Assembly: GCA_021234155.1 (NCBI GenBank)
Contig: JAJEKV010000028.1
Coordinates: 8,694,134 to 8,758,133 of the forward strand
From: Isoetes taiwanensis
Lineage: Eukaryota > Streptophyta > Lycopodiopsida > Isoetales > Isoetaceae
Direction: 5' to 3'
DNA length: 64,000 bases
Shown: positions 1-12,198 of the stretch, piece by piece
Position numbering within the stretch: position 1 is the first letter of the stretch
How the letters are laid out: each line of letters begins with the position of its first letter
The notes under the pieces: generated by a model
What the model was told of the DNA's origin: nothing
Databases searched by the model: none
The model's input: the letters and a program-made list of their open reading frames with translations, nothing else
Position numbers and translations under genes: made by a program

Positions 1-110
1 AATAGCCCATGGTAAAAAAAATGGCCTATGGTAAAAATATCCTATGGTAAATGCCTATGGTAAAAATAGCCTATGGTAAATGCAAAAAAAAAAAAATAGC
101 CTATGCTCAA
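1..110. repeat. A-rich short tandem repeat at window edge
   Basis: About five imperfect units built on GCCTATGGTAAAAATA run from the window start to about position 110 and end in an A-run. The array is probably cut by the window edge. No coding potential is seen. Confidence 0.75.
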
Positions 111-239
111 TATTGAGAATGCAAAGGAACATGAGAGAGATAGGGAGTGCACCTACTCTAGCACCAGCGCCTGCTATAGCACCCCAACTCGATCTACCAC
201 CTGCGCCCTCCCAAACGATATGAGAAGGCTACAACGGCT

Positions 240-960
240 GCACGCCCATAAATAGCCCTTAGGCTTCAAGCGGAAGGATTAGCCCAGCGAATCTTTCCAT
301 CGGCCGAAGATATTTAGGTGCTATGGCTGGTTCGGCCTTCACTAACTCCCGAAGTAAAGTGGCCGGTTCCACGTGGTATGGCTCCACGTCTACCGGGCGC
401 ACCGACACAAAATCCCACCGATGGCCACCGAATCGGGTTGAGATGGGCTAACCGAAACGGGCAGCCTACCCTTCATTATGATCGCCGAATCGTAAAAATT
501 CCACCGATGGGGCCGAAGCGACTTAGCCCCTCACGGGTTCCCATGGACCCTTAACCCCAGGCTCATAAACGCACGCACTAATCTAATCCAATATCCAACC
601 CAATATCCGATCAGGGTAGCCCCCACACGGGTTCGGCTGTAACGAATCTAGGGGTAATAAAGCTCTGCGATCAATGAAGGATGCTACCGATCGAGTGTAG
701 GCCCCGCCGATGAAAAGTTCGCTTAAATAACCCCTAGGGGGTAATAAATGCCATCGTATCGACATCGAGACGGCATAACCCCGCTTCAGGAAGTTCGCTT
801 ACAACCCGTAGGTATTGCCACGCAGATGCCACGTCAAGATAGCGGGTTCGCCTGGGCGAATCCCACTTGCTCGCCCGGGCAATTCTTTTCGGGTTCAAGG
901 CTTAACCCTACCGGCCTCGAGTTAATTCCGAGCCATTGAAGCACCGCTACTCCATACCTA
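240..960. other. GC-rich block, possible organellar insertion
   Basis: This stretch is clearly richer in G and C than the DNA around it and has sharp compositional edges. Open frames exist (for example 318-554 on the plus strand), but none reads like a protein family I recognise, and they are probably a by-product of the GC content. Organelle-derived DNA or an old retroelement part are both possible. No homology can be claimed from reading alone. Confidence 0.3.
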
Positions 961-2437
961 CCACATTCTCGAAGTGATAAGTGAGAGTCGTCCAAGATCC
1001 CGCATCATTTGAGCGAAATAACCGGTTAGTTTCCCAATCTAGCTTCATCTTCTAGCAGTTCAGCAGGATGGTCGAGTTCAGGGCAGGAGGAGCGAGCCAA
1101 GGACCAGGTATTTAGTCAATTTAATAGCCTAAACCGTCTTCCATTCATTGAATCAGTAGGTTTAGCCTATTAAATTGCCCATAGCAGCCATTTAGATCCT
1201 CAGATACCAAGCTCTAAGTAAAGAACCTAGCTCTGTGATTTAGATTAGATCTTGTTCTTTAGTTCTTCTGTGATATGTATCATGATGTATCTCTGTGAAC
1301 TCATTGTATTGGGAAGGGGGGGTAGAGACCCTAAGGCCTGGTAGTTGATGCTCCTAGCTAGCCTCTTTAGCACACTGTAAATTCGGCCTGTGTACAAGAG
1401 CCACACCTGGTTGTGGGTGAAGGGGCCAGACTGGCTTACAAGGAGGTTCGTGTTCAGACTCTTGAACGATCCCCCTGGTGTGTAAAGTCTACCGGGGATC
1501 ACTGTGGACTAGGTCTAATGGCTTGCCACTGAGTGTGGGTAAGGCATGGGCTCGACACCCGTGGAGTGATGCGTCACTCTCCATTGGGTTCAAGTCGAAT
1601 AAGGGCAGTGGCCCTCTAGTCACCTTGAGTCAGCATGTAGATCTCTGGAGGGAGTGATCCCTACCTGCCCCATCGGAACTGGGGAGATGTAACCCAGGAA
1701 TAGCCCCTCTGGCTATGCATCCGGTGGGCTACAGTCAGGTCCCAATACTCTTCAACCTACTCTGCAAAGTGTGCACAGGAGGGGCGGATGGAGTGGACCC
1801 TAAGCCATGTTCTCATGCCAGCCAAATCCATTGCCATGAATTCGCGCAATGAACTCTCGGAGACCCAAGCCGCCGGGCCATTCCTTGAGTCCCGAGCCTT
1901 GGGTAGGATTCCCATGTGATGTAATCGATCTTTGTCTATGCAGATATGTGATGAGCCATCCTTCAAGATGGTTATGTGATGTTGATGTTGTACATCGACA
2001 TGTATGTTTTACGCTCAAGCAGCCTAGGTAGGCCCCGAGGAAGACGGGTGGTAAATGACCCTTCATTCTTCCCACTGGAACTCATCAAGGTTGCAGTGAT
2101 ACGTGGAGGGCAATGTATCAGTATGGAGCTGGTATGGGGGATGAACTCTTGTTTGTATACGGTGCGGGCACCGTATATGAGTAGGGGACGTCACAGGTCC
2201 TTTTTCAAGCTCCCTCAGTGGAACGAGTATTTTTACACAAGAAAGAGTGCAAACCATCTTGAAGTAAATTGGCTGCAAAGAGTCTGATTCAAGGAAAGCG
2301 CTTCTGATTGCAATATTTAAATGGACAACTGGAACTGACAGTTGAAATCATGCAGTGAAATCAATCCAAATATTTAAATGCACAATATCATAGGGAGCTC
2401 TTGAAATATTCTTGCCAAATTCTAAGTTGCTCCATCG
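961..2437. other. Unassigned DNA, no gene seen
   Basis: Moderate GC content, several short overlapping frames on both strands and no recognisable motif. The sequence around 1500-1750 has the look of decayed repeat DNA, but no termini were found. Confidence 0.4.
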
Positions 2438-3003
2438 TTTTTTTTTTTTTGAAGGACGACAAACTCTTATTCAAAATTCCAGAAGAAGTACACACATAGA
2501 TGCAAAGACAGGAATAAAATCTCAGCAGACAAAGATAATCCACTGAGTGCAGCCACCTGTCTATGCATAAGATAAGATACCCAAATATTCCTCAAAAATC
2601 AAACGTTTTTTCTCAGGAGCAAGCTGAGAACATAAGTATGCCTTCACCAATCTATCTTGCGCCTCGTGAAGAAGTTGGTCCACAGTAATTGATATGCCCT
2701 TGAAGATATACATTCGTCTTCTTTTCCAAATAGACCACAACAATCAGCCTGAAGCTAAGTGGAAAGCCTGTTGCTGCAAGCTGTTCCAAGTGGTAGGATA
2801 AATGGCGAGAAGCACCTGCTGGCTAGTCAAGACCACATGGAAGAGAGATAGTAACTATGACCAAACTGGCTGAACTTGGTCACATAGAAAAAAGCAGTGC
2901 TCGATACTCTCAATTTGCCGCTTACACAGTGGTGCACAAACCACACAAAGAAAGAATAAGTTTGCACTGCAAAAGAAGTAGAAGAATGCTTCGAAAGGAT
3001 TTG
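2438..3003 (-). mobile_element. 5'-truncated L1-like LINE fragment
   Basis: A poly-T run at 2438-2450 followed by GAAG marks the poly-A end of an element lying on the minus strand. The minus-strand frame at 2561-2743 contains LWSIWKRRRMYIFKG, typical of the C-terminal region after the reverse transcriptase in plant L1-type LINEs. Only the 3' end is present, as expected from truncated target-primed insertion. No convincing target-site duplication was found on the right side, so that edge is approximate. It is non-functional. Confidence 0.65.
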
Positions 3004-3975
3004 GGAGATGAATACAAAGGATTGAGACCAAAATGTTGCTGAAATGAAGCTAGTTTAAAGGGTAAACGAGAGCTCTAACCTCTTCCTCCTCTGTTATCTA
3101 CTGCTTCAGAATGCACGGAGCTTCTGCTATGGCCGAGCAGGGATGCGACATGAACAATTCTTTGTTGATCCAGCTGAAAACGTACTGGCATCTGAGTTCT
3201 GGCTGTGGCAATCTCTTGGCTAAGCTTAGCAATGAAAATGTTTTTTGCACTTACATTTTTCACTGTTACCAGATGCAAAAAAAAAAAAATCTACAGATGC
3301 AAAAAAGTCTGGTCTGGCTTGGGTATCATAGTTGCATCTAGACTCGTCTCTATCTCACCGCTTCTTTGCTAAGCTCAGGAACTACAAAAAAGGAGAACGG
3401 AGCCTGGCATCTTCACTTATTTACAACATAAACCACTAATCTATACACATCAAAGCCCTGTTTGCATCGAGTTTCTGTACAGTATGCTTGAAATTCACAA
3501 ATATTTCCTTCTTGATCATCCGTGTCACATGTAAGGATTAAACTCAAAACCTGGCAGTGCATAGGCTACATTTATGCCCTCAACAGAGTTTAACGAGCCC
3601 CATGGCAAAGAAGGGAGCGTGGAACCCAACAATGAACTGGATAATCTTTAAGAAGAAAAGGAAAATTTGTGAGAAGAATACTCTGTTACAGAAGATTTAA
3701 TCCTGCTGCAAAGAGAAGTAATATAGATCCTCTAATAGATCCTGTAACTTTGTCTATTAACTTGGCTCCTTCTTGCCTGCATTCTTTTGCCGCCCATTTC
3801 ATTCCATCTACCAGATTCATAACACATTTTACAAAGAACTTAGATTAATATCTAAAAACATTGGATTTCAAGATGCTACTTCACAAACAAGGTGCTGCAC
3901 ACGGAGGGTTGCCCTTCATGGCCGGAGAGTGAAATGGCTTAAATCATAGTTCAAAGTCATATTTTGACAGCCAAT
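3004..3975. other. Unassigned DNA, no gene seen
   Basis: The left part may be more LINE sequence. The rest is AT-rich with A-runs near 3279-3308. No coding exon with plausible splice sites was recognised. Confidence 0.4.
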
Positions 3976-4297
3976 TTAAATTGCTACTTCTAGACAATAG
4001 AATACTTGAACAACGTACTGAATAGCTACCTCTGGCTCAAGATAAAAAAGCTTGCAAACATCCTTTGCCACATCCAAAACACGCCTCTCCTTCTTGGTAC
4101 CAATGTTATAAACATGGCCAACTTCTCCTTTGTGAAGAACAACATCAAAAGCTTCAGCAACATCTTCACAGACAAGATAACTCCTTACATTGCTGCATCT
4201 CCATGGATCGAAAGAGGTCTGCCCTGCATTGCAAGAAGGGTTAGCTTAGGTATCAGCTTCTCAGGAAATTGATTGGGGCCATAAACTGATTCACCAA
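3976..4297 (-). pseudogene. UDP-rhamnose synthase (RHM-type) fragment
   Basis: The minus strand encodes two pieces of the NAD-dependent dehydratase domain of RHM-like rhamnose synthases (UDP-glucose 4,6-dehydratase step, cytosolic, feeding cell-wall and flavonoid rhamnose). The first piece reads [17 protein letters not shown] and on through [13 protein letters not shown]. The second starts [19 protein letters not shown] and includes VGHVYNIGTKKERRV. They lie in different frames because one base is missing between GD and SNVR near 4200. The sequence leaves family similarity after EPEVAIQYV and stops at 3976. The N-terminal Rossmann part and the reductase domain of the normal protein of about 670 residues are absent. 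I call it a decayed gene fragment. Confidence 0.8.
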
Positions 4298-4431
4298 AGA
4301 GGCATAAATCTGGTTGGGATCACCATTATTTTGCAGAAACAGATCATTATCTGTCATCTTCAATCTGGCCATGTCCAGGCCATATTTAAATAGGCCGGAT
4401 AAGCCAACGCTGTGGACGACGATCAGACATG

Positions 4432-4612
4432 CGCTGGCCAGTTAGATGGTTTGCACAGCCGCCGCCCAACAACAAGGGCGACTGCCAGTTTACAGCCGAT
4501 AGGGAATTTGGAGCAGTTTTCAGCATATTCCAGATATACACTAGCATATACCCAGAACATGCCAAAAACCCACATAACCAAGGGATTGCCGCCCTAGGGG
4601 CAACCCAAAAAT
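4432..4612 (+). repeat. Dispersed repeat, copy A
   Basis: This segment resembles 7680-7836: both contain a CAACAA.GGCGAC stretch, a GTTTACAG box, repeated CATAT motifs and the closing GCCCTAGGGGCAACCC. This copy has lost the perfect hairpin seen in the other. It could be a MITE or SINE-like unit; clear termini were not found. Confidence 0.55.
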
Positions 4613-7600
4613 TGCAACAAGACGCCCAACGAATTCATTGGAAAACCTACTTGAAGACGTACGGAACTACATCACTTGGCATGAAGGATGTAGGTCTGAC
4701 GATCAACATGTTGAGCTGGGTGTTCACTGTTAAATGTAGTAACAGTTAGTTGCAGTACTTAAGATGTCATAAACGATCTAGGTCCCTTTTGATCTGGCAT
4801 TTTATCTTGCATTTGTTCATGAAGGTGCTACGATTTTATTGAAACTCAAAAGCTAGAGAAACGTTTGAATTTTCGGGAAACCTTTTGCCATAGCTTCACC
4901 TGAGTTTTTGAAGCTAATCTACTCCCAAGTCCAACTAGAAAACCCTATTTTAGCAACAGAAGGACATATAAAATTCTGAGATGTGCACATCCTGTAAGCG
5001 CAGAAGCATGTCATTTATCAGCATTTAAAATGTCCATCCTCCCATACTTTACCATATTCAGGAATCCATACTACCACTCTAAAATCTTATTTCTTAAAGA
5101 TAATGCAGCATGAAGCTCTGGAAAACAGAATCTGGTTATAGGTCCATAATGGTCACACTTAGACAGCTTCTCTCAAACAAGAACAAAGAACAATTAAAAA
5201 CACCGCATCATTTTGGACCATTCAAGAGCAAAATATAGCACTGATTATTGCATTACTCTACAGATGGCTTCAATAAAATTTGCTACATGAGAGAGAAACA
5301 ACACTGATCTGCAATTGTTAGCATTTGCACTTTGTCATCTCATTTCCAGGTTAAGGAATTAGTTTTTCATTCTAGCCACATGTTTGCATGTGGAGATGCC
5401 TTTGTTAATGTGATTACCTTATATAGTTGGGAAAAAATAATAGTCAGTACATAACTTTGTGCTGCAGAACTTGAATGATGTGAGCAATACAACATATGTC
5501 AGACCTTTCTGCTTTCTTTCCTTGCACTACATTTGAGATAGCCACCCGAAGCAAAACATCTGCACTACATATGGCATATAACCAGATAGCTTATGAACCA
5601 TGACGATCTTGATGTAAAGGTCATACCTGCTAGGCTCCATTCTGACAATACTGGAGCAATTCAGCATGCCAAAGATGCACATGTTTATTTTTGCCAAAAG
5701 ACAACTTCCATTAGCCTCATTAGGTAGTGGTAATGTTCCTGCATATGTAAGGGTCTGGAAAAGCCCGTTAAGGCGAGCCAAAGATGATTAACTTATAGAA
5801 ATGTAATGGAACGCCAATTCCAGCAGTTGGCTACGATTTCTTGCCAAGAACCAGGTACTTGTTGTCATCCACTTGGTAATACAAACGCAGCATATCAAAG
5901 CTTTAGACTAGTACATAAAAGCTATCAACCAATTGACAAAGCAAAAACCTGGAAAAGTTTCAAAGAATCATGAACCTGTAGTGTCAGGGAAAGAAAATTG
6001 GCGACCTAAGACCATTTTAGCAAAGGACCTTTCCCCCATAAGAGCAACTGGAGTCAGATTCAGTTCATTTTCTTACGTTCCAATGGCCCAAAGAATACTG
6101 GCCCATCTGCATCCTTTGCTACCTCATCTGAATTGGTTAGGACGTGCACAACAAGAGTCACGTAAAAGCAACTTACCTTCAATTTAGGCCCCTCTGCCAA
6201 TCAGGTAACAAAAGGTGGACAGAGTCCTTTCTCTAAATTTCAGAAGTTCATCACAGTTAGAATTCAACTTTACATTCCGGAGATTTACCCAATGATTCTG
6301 CAAGATTTAGGGTACATTCTGCTGAATTTACCTTATATTCTTGAAGATTTATCTCCCTGAAAAAAAGGTAAGTTGCCTCCATGTAACAAGAATGCTTGTT
6401 TAGGTATAGTTTCCCCAACCAGAATGCTAAGCATTCTCTTATACAAAGGTTCAAAGACGTGCCAATTACCTACATAGTAGTTAATTTGGAATATGCACAG
6501 TTCAATTCGCAGCTTCCTATTTATTCAAGGGAACACTTGCCTGCTAAACCTTTATCTATTGCCTTAGTCCTAATGGAGTATGTACAAATAAAGAAGAGTA
6601 CAGTACCACTGCCTATAATCAGCACTTACTTCTCTGCTCAGAGGTAGCTGTATAGTGGATGTCCTCCATCTGCTAAGAAAATAACACAAAATAATAACAC
6701 AAAACAAAACTCGTAAAGCATAATCATCAGAACAATCTCAGCACAAAGAAGACCACAACACAGATTGAGAATGATAAATCTATGAATATAGCACTTAACA
6801 AGCAAATTTAAATACCAATCTTATAACATGGTTTAAAAATAAGAATGCAATGCAGAACAATGCCAATAAAAAGTGCAAATAGGATTTTGAAAGGAAAAAA
6901 ATTAACTTCTGGACACATGCGCAAGATACATGTGCTTAGATCGCAACAAATGCACATGATCAAGCCAAAGGATGGACATTCTAGTTTCCAATGCAGCTGC
7001 AACGAGAACCTACCCTCTAAGACTATCAGGATATGCCAGGGACAAGGCGCATAGGCAGACTGAATATCTATGGTGTATTCCTAGAGACAATCTCAAAGAT
7101 CCTTCCCTACGCTGTTGCATATTTTTTCCAGATTCTGAACTATCTCCATTTTCACAAACCACAGATTATGGCCCCCTGATCGATGGATTAGTATCTGTTA
7201 TAGGAACTAGCAAGGTGATGCCTGATAAAGATATTTAGAAAGGAGATCTGTCAGTGCAATGAGTCTTAGAATTATATTGACCAGATTAGATTTGGCTATT
7301 GCTACAAACGATTACCCATCCAATTGGAATGTATGATGTCAATGGTTTTTGTATGAGTTTCTCTGGAGAAGAGCATGAGCATAAATAATTGCATTCCATG
7401 AATAACGATCTGGATTTGAAAGCATGTTTAATGTATTATTCGCTTCAATCCATTAAAAGACGAATGAGATGGTTGGCTAAGAAGGGAGCAGAATCACGAC
7501 AGTTTTGAATCATCCAGCTTACCTGAATTCAACTCTTTCTGATGGGTGCAGTCATGCACCAGCCGATAAGCCAAGTTTGGAGATAAATTCTTCCAATTCC

Positions 7601-7679
7601 CCCCTTCTTCCAACACCAGTTCCCACACCAGCTTATAGACCTCGCTCTAATGCTTGGCGGTGCCGGTTAACCAGTTCCC
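4613..7679. other. AT-rich unassigned DNA
   Basis: About 3 kb of AT-rich sequence with scattered short frames on both strands. I found no conserved motif, no splice-consistent exon chain and no clear repeat boundary. Confidence 0.4.
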
Positions 7680-7836
7680 ACACCAGCCGCACAGCAACAA
7701 TGGCGACCGAGAGTTTACAGGTAAGAGTAGGTTTGGAGCAGTCACAGCATATCCTAGGTATATTTCAGCATATACCTAGGATATGCCAAAAGCCCACATA
7801 AACAAGGGTTTGCCCCCCTAGGGGCAACCCAAAAAC
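7680..7836 (+). repeat. Dispersed repeat, copy B, with perfect hairpin
   Basis: Second copy of the repeat at 4432-4612. It holds a perfect hairpin at 7748-7785: the 16-base arm CATATCCTAGGTATAT, a 6-base loop, and its exact reverse complement. The unit ends with CCCCTAGGGGCAACCC. Confidence 0.65.
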
Positions 7837-8161
7837 CTATCAGCAGAGGCAGAGGCAGAGGCTGAATGCCGGATTCGAAGCTAAGGCTTTAAATATCTGG
7901 ATGGTCCTTGCAGCGGCCTCGCTCCCAACATGGGATTGATTGCAGGGTAACAAATATGAAGATCAATCGATTTCTCGCAGAGCAAGAAAAGGGGTCTTCA
8001 AACCAATGAAGTGCAAATGAAAATGAGACGTGCAAATGAAAAGTTGAGTTGCATATACGTGTCAGCACCAGGATGCTTCAAACAAATTAGCTTCAAATAA
8101 ATCGTGTCAAACAAAAAATGAGACTGAATTATATACGAGTGATAGTTATCCATCACAGTTC

Positions 8162-8257
8162 TTTATGGTAGTTTGTTTATTTGGTCCTTTATGGTAGTTT
8201 TTTTATTTGGTTTATTGCTATGTTTTAGGTATGGGGAAGGAAGGAAGGAAGGAAGGT
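8162..8257. repeat. Short direct repeat and GGAA microsatellite
   Basis: TTTATGGTAGTTTGTTTATT and a near copy with one T change stand in tandem at 8162-8212. A (GGAA)n run follows at about 8234-8254. No gene is implied. Confidence 0.7.
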
Positions 8258-8454
8258 ATTTTTATCGTCCACGGAGACCAATCGGTCTATGGGACCCAAT
8301 ACAAAAAGCCAAAGCGAAAGTACTACCGGATTAAAAACCCCGCCAGAAGGGTTTTCGAGGAAAAACCTGTGGCAACAATCGGGCCTATTTGACAAAGCTG
8401 TTCCAATATACAAAATGCAAAAACACACAAATATATACACTCATGTACCGTATC

Positions 8455-9042
8455 CGTAGTGCCTGATCAGCGGGCAGCCAGGCGGGGGCAAAGGTGGGCT
8501 CGCAGATCCAGTACCTCACGAATATGCGACCCCGAGCACGTCTCTTGTGTGTGTTCATCGGCAAATGTAGGGGCAAGTCCTACCGTACTAGGGAACGATC
8601 CGCCCGGATCGGTCAATGCTAGGCAACTCTAGAAAGTGTGAGACTCATCCTCAATGGCACCCGCTTGATTAAAGCCCGGACAGAGCCAGGCCCCGGGCGG
8701 GGCTCCCCAATCCACCGCCTGCCTCGAGCGGGAGGAAGATGGTGGGCACTGCGGCGAATGAAGGCAATGAGTGCGCTTTTTGGGGGTAGGAACGCAGGTA
8801 GAGCTGCGGGCCCGGTGCCAACGGGGTTGATGTGCTCCTTGTAATGGGCCGCTTTGACTGCTCTAGAGCGCCGGGTCCCCGAGCTTGCCAAAGGAAGCAA
8901 GCGTTCGGTGCTCTATGTCCACCGCGACGCGACTGCAGGCTCTAGACGCGTTCCATCCGGGCGAACCACCCGATCTCTCTTACCCCTCCAACAGGCCCTG
9001 AGCCGCTGCGTGCCCATTGCCACAGCGTAAGCCAGGTGGGGA
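8455..9042. other. GC-rich block, possible organellar insertion
   Basis: This block is far richer in G and C than the AT-rich flanks and begins and ends abruptly. The style of the sequence (CCGGGC-type runs, mixed with partly open frames on both strands) resembles plant mitochondrial intergenic or intron DNA, but no mitochondrial gene was recognised. Nuclear mitochondrial DNA is the leading guess; a GC-rich repeat is the alternative. Confidence 0.35.
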
Positions 9043-10320
9043 GTCATAGACCACTAATAATTTTTGCTTTAGTTTTTTGTGCAATTTAGTGTGGTTTTTT
9101 ATGAAGTTGTCTACTATTTTTCATATGAACCATACAAGAAAATGTTTGAACTTCTTGTTACAAAATCTTAGGTAATTGCTAATGGTTGTCATCAAGACAA
9201 CCGTAATTTGGAAGGAAAAGTAATTTCGAATATTATTGAATGCTACTGGTTTTGTCGTCAAGATAGTAAGGATAAAGATGTTTTTGGACAATGCAATTGG
9301 TATTGGTTTTTTTATAAAGTAGGACATACTCAATTTGGAAATTATTGATGCTTTATTCCACTAATCGGATGGGTTCATAAAAAAAAAAAATTCTAAAAAG
9401 CTAACAGCCGTTGGATAACAAATTTCCCCATATAGCATCATGCACATGAGCCTGCTCACCGTACACGTGGCAGAACTTAAATTAGAAGGACAGCCAGGGC
9501 AGGCCAAGGCCCTTTTTTCTTCGAATCCTGCATGTGTTTGCTCCAGATCAGAGCAATGGAGAGCAATCGAAGCACAAACCCAAGCAATCCAAGCACAAAC
9601 CCATGACGAACCTTATCTAAATGGCACGCTTATCAAAATGGCAGATCCAATTGCTTCGTTTTCAAGGCAACCTAATTTACGAATTCCATTAAACAACATG
9701 GATGACGCAGCGGTGGAATTTTGTTCAGATTTCGGCTGAGAGCACCAGAGTGCAGCCACAATTTTCATGTTGCTCCACGATTTTCAGAGCACGAATATCA
9801 CAGTGCACCTCCACAGCAGTGTGTAATCTCGATCCAGCAACCTTTGTCATCTAAAAAAAAACCAGAGGAAGACATCCCACCCTCTCTGTCATCGCTGCCC
9901 TCCTCTTCTAGTAGTAGCAACACCCACCCGGAAATCCAAACTCGCCACAACGCAGGAGCAAATCCGGAGAAAATCTGAAGATCCGCTGCAGAACTCCACG
10001 CACTGGCATGGACTAGGCCGTCACCAACTATAGGGCTACGAAAAAAACAGAGGACAGGCATTGCAAAAAATGGACGGCCACGGCTTTTTTGGAATTCCAA
10101 AATTAAACCAGACATCCAAAAACAATTGCAGAACTCTAATCGGCACTCGAATTGGTATTGGTTCATAGAACATATGAATAAATGTTTGTTGAACGTTCCC
10201 GTGTTATACTGAAATTATATGCGAGTTTTTATTGAAACATTCAAAATATGTGTTTAGAAGTAACATGGAACAAAAAGTAATGTGGAATATTTAACAAACC
10301 ATTGTTAACAATCTATGCAT
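9043..10320. other. Unassigned DNA, no gene seen
   Basis: AT-rich sequence with a short purine- and serine-codon-rich frame at 9721-9978 that shows no family features. Nothing else was recognised. Confidence 0.4.
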
Positions 10321-10324
10321 GTCA

Positions 10325-10400
10325 ATCTAAAGGCCCAGGGATTTGAACCCGAGTATTTCCAATTCTTCCCAATGCTACGGCTAGCATTACTTACAATACT
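10325..10400 (-). repeat. tRNA-like/SINE-like remnant
   Basis: On the minus strand a perfect B-box-like GGGTTCAAATCC lies about 35 bases after an A-box-like TAGCCGTAGCATTGG. No cloverleaf acceptor stem closes around them, so this is not called a tRNA gene. A tRNA-derived SINE head is the best reading. Confidence 0.3.
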
Positions 10401-10805
10401 TACAATTGACTTTTGGATGGAGATAATGACTGGTGGCTTTTCAGGCACGAAGATTTCCAGCTAATATTTTTACCTGCTAAACAAAATCCGGCAGCTGTAT
10501 GCAGACTTTCAATAATGCCATCCTCCTTCCAACTTATTGAGAATTCACATTTGTCTTGCAATATTTTGCGATATGTGAAGATGCCCATGCATTCATGAGG
10601 CATTTTGCATGCAATTTTGGTGACAAACACAGATCCATTTTGTTGCCTGCCAAACAAAGACCCAGCCTAAATTAAATATCTTTACTGAAATTCCATTATG
10701 AATTATTACCTAAGGTACAAATGACAAATGAAAAATGTCATATGAATAATGAACACACCTTCAAGGACGGATTCATGAGACAGTACGCATTACTTAGGCA
10801 AGGCA

Positions 10806-11620
10806 TACCTTTGATATTGTGGCGTCCTGATGCCAAAATCAACGTTCTTCCAGAAATGATTCCATCCTTCCCTTTGTCGCAGATTTTTTCCCTACAGTAA
10901 GAAGGGAATCCTCATAATTCCGTAGGCACCAGAAAGGAATCTGAATAAAGTTAATATTGCTCAACACATGTAGAACTGCACAATCTTTGTCAAATGCCTA
11001 CAATATGTAAAATATTGCATATTTATAATATTTGGGTAACAAGAATGATAGTTTAAGCTACCTGGTCTGCGATGTCAGAACATGCCAAATTGATCAAAAA
11101 TTGGCTTGTAGATTTATATGGCATAGATGGAGTGATTTGATAAAGCTTCGGCACTCCGATCACTTAAAACAGATAACCAATCATATCTCACCCCTCTACC
11201 ATGATAACAAAAAAATTAGAGCACCAACTGAACTTCTTTTCGAACGCAAAATCAGTCTGCAATCTTCGCAGATTCTTTTTTGCATCAACACCATTCAGTC
11301 CAGCTAAGATTTTAGGACAAAGATAATGGAAAATGAAAAATACCTGTGGATGTTCTTTTAGAATCGTAGCCATGTGTCTGAAAATAGACAAAACAAATAA
11401 ATTCAGTGCAAAACCAAAACAAAAAATAATAAAAAATAATACACTCCAGAACTTGCGTACTGGAGTTCTCACACTTGCAGTTTCAGATTCAAAACATACT
11501 CGTTTCTTTTTTATTTTTTCACCAAGTGTGAGTTGTAAATTACTCGTACTCCAACTCGACAAAACGCATCTTTCAAACACTTAAAAAGCGACACAAACCT
11601 GCCTGTATAAGATGTTGCAT
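10806..11620 (-). CDS. Possible multi-exon gene fragment, unidentified
   Basis: Two very short exon candidates on the minus strand have strong borders and agree in phase. The first, near 11600-11620, sits between TTCTGATTGCAG and GTTTGTG. The second, near 11345-11378, sits between CTATTTTCAG and GTATTTTTC. Joined they read ATSYTGRHMATILKEHPQ. A further candidate near 10806-10890 lies between CTTACTGTAG and GTATGCC and is open in two frames. I do not recognise the protein, cannot link all exons, and found no start or stop. The call rests on splice signals and phase only and may be chance. Confidence 0.28.
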
Positions 11621-11655
11621 CTGCAATCAGAAAAAAGAACGGCAAAAGAACCCAT

Positions 11656-11877
11656 TTATGTTGTATGAGAATAAACTGAAGCTGCAAGCTTGACGGAAAT
11701 CCCTAGCAATGTATCTGGTTGGCTACAATTGTAACACCAATGATTACAAGAATTTCCATCTGGGAAATCCGGAGCTTTGACAAAATGACAGATGCCTTCA
11801 GAAAGCTCCATACTTGTTCCGATCCGATACTGGGATAAGCTCTTGTGGCCGAAAATCCATCTGCTACATTGTTTCCT
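11656..11877 (-). CDS. Unidentified open frame with Cys/His cluster
   Basis: An open minus-strand frame ends at 11656. The first ATG is at 11811, giving 51 residues; the frame stays open upstream to a stop at 11878-11880, so it could be an exon end. It reads SEGICHFVKAPDFPDG and then SCNHWCYNCSQPDTLLG, so three cysteines and a histidine lie close together as in a small zinc-binding unit. No family was recognised. It lies just upstream of the short exon candidates at 11.3-11.6 kb and could belong with them. Confidence 0.25.
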   Translation of the reverse strand, partial: RKQCSRWIFGHKSLSQYRIGTSMELSEGICHFVKAPDFPDGNSCNHWCYNCSQPDTLLGISVKLAASVYSHTT

Positions 11878-12198
11878 TCAGCTTCAGTACTAAACAGGAT
11901 CTGAATCTTTGCCGCCTCTCTGAACTCGAAATGCCTACCCTAACCCTAACGGTAAAGAATTGCCCTTTTCGAAAATGTGATATATTTTTGCCATCTCATC
12001 TTATTAGGCAGTAAAACATGACCAGGCGACTAAAATATCTCTGTTTCAAAATTTTTGACTTATATTATTTCAAAAAATTTGCATGCAATTTTACTTGAGT
12101 TCTGCCAATGCGTGCCATGCTTATCTAGAATTGCATGATATGGAGCCAAAACATGGCTCATGGATTTCAAGGTGCCATTAAATTAGGAGTTATGTATA

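Noticed and set aside
10325-10400. A tRNA gene
   Set aside because: B-box-like and A-box-like words exist, but no acceptor stem or anticodon arm can be drawn; kept only as a SINE-like remnant.
11188-11580. A 130-codon minus-strand frame
   Set aside because: It runs through what look like introns around a 34-nt exon; hydrophobic and low-complexity translation, no family.
11934-11949. ACCCTAACCCTAAC, a telomere-like stretch
   Set aside because: Only about two units; too short for an interstitial telomere array and readily found by chance.
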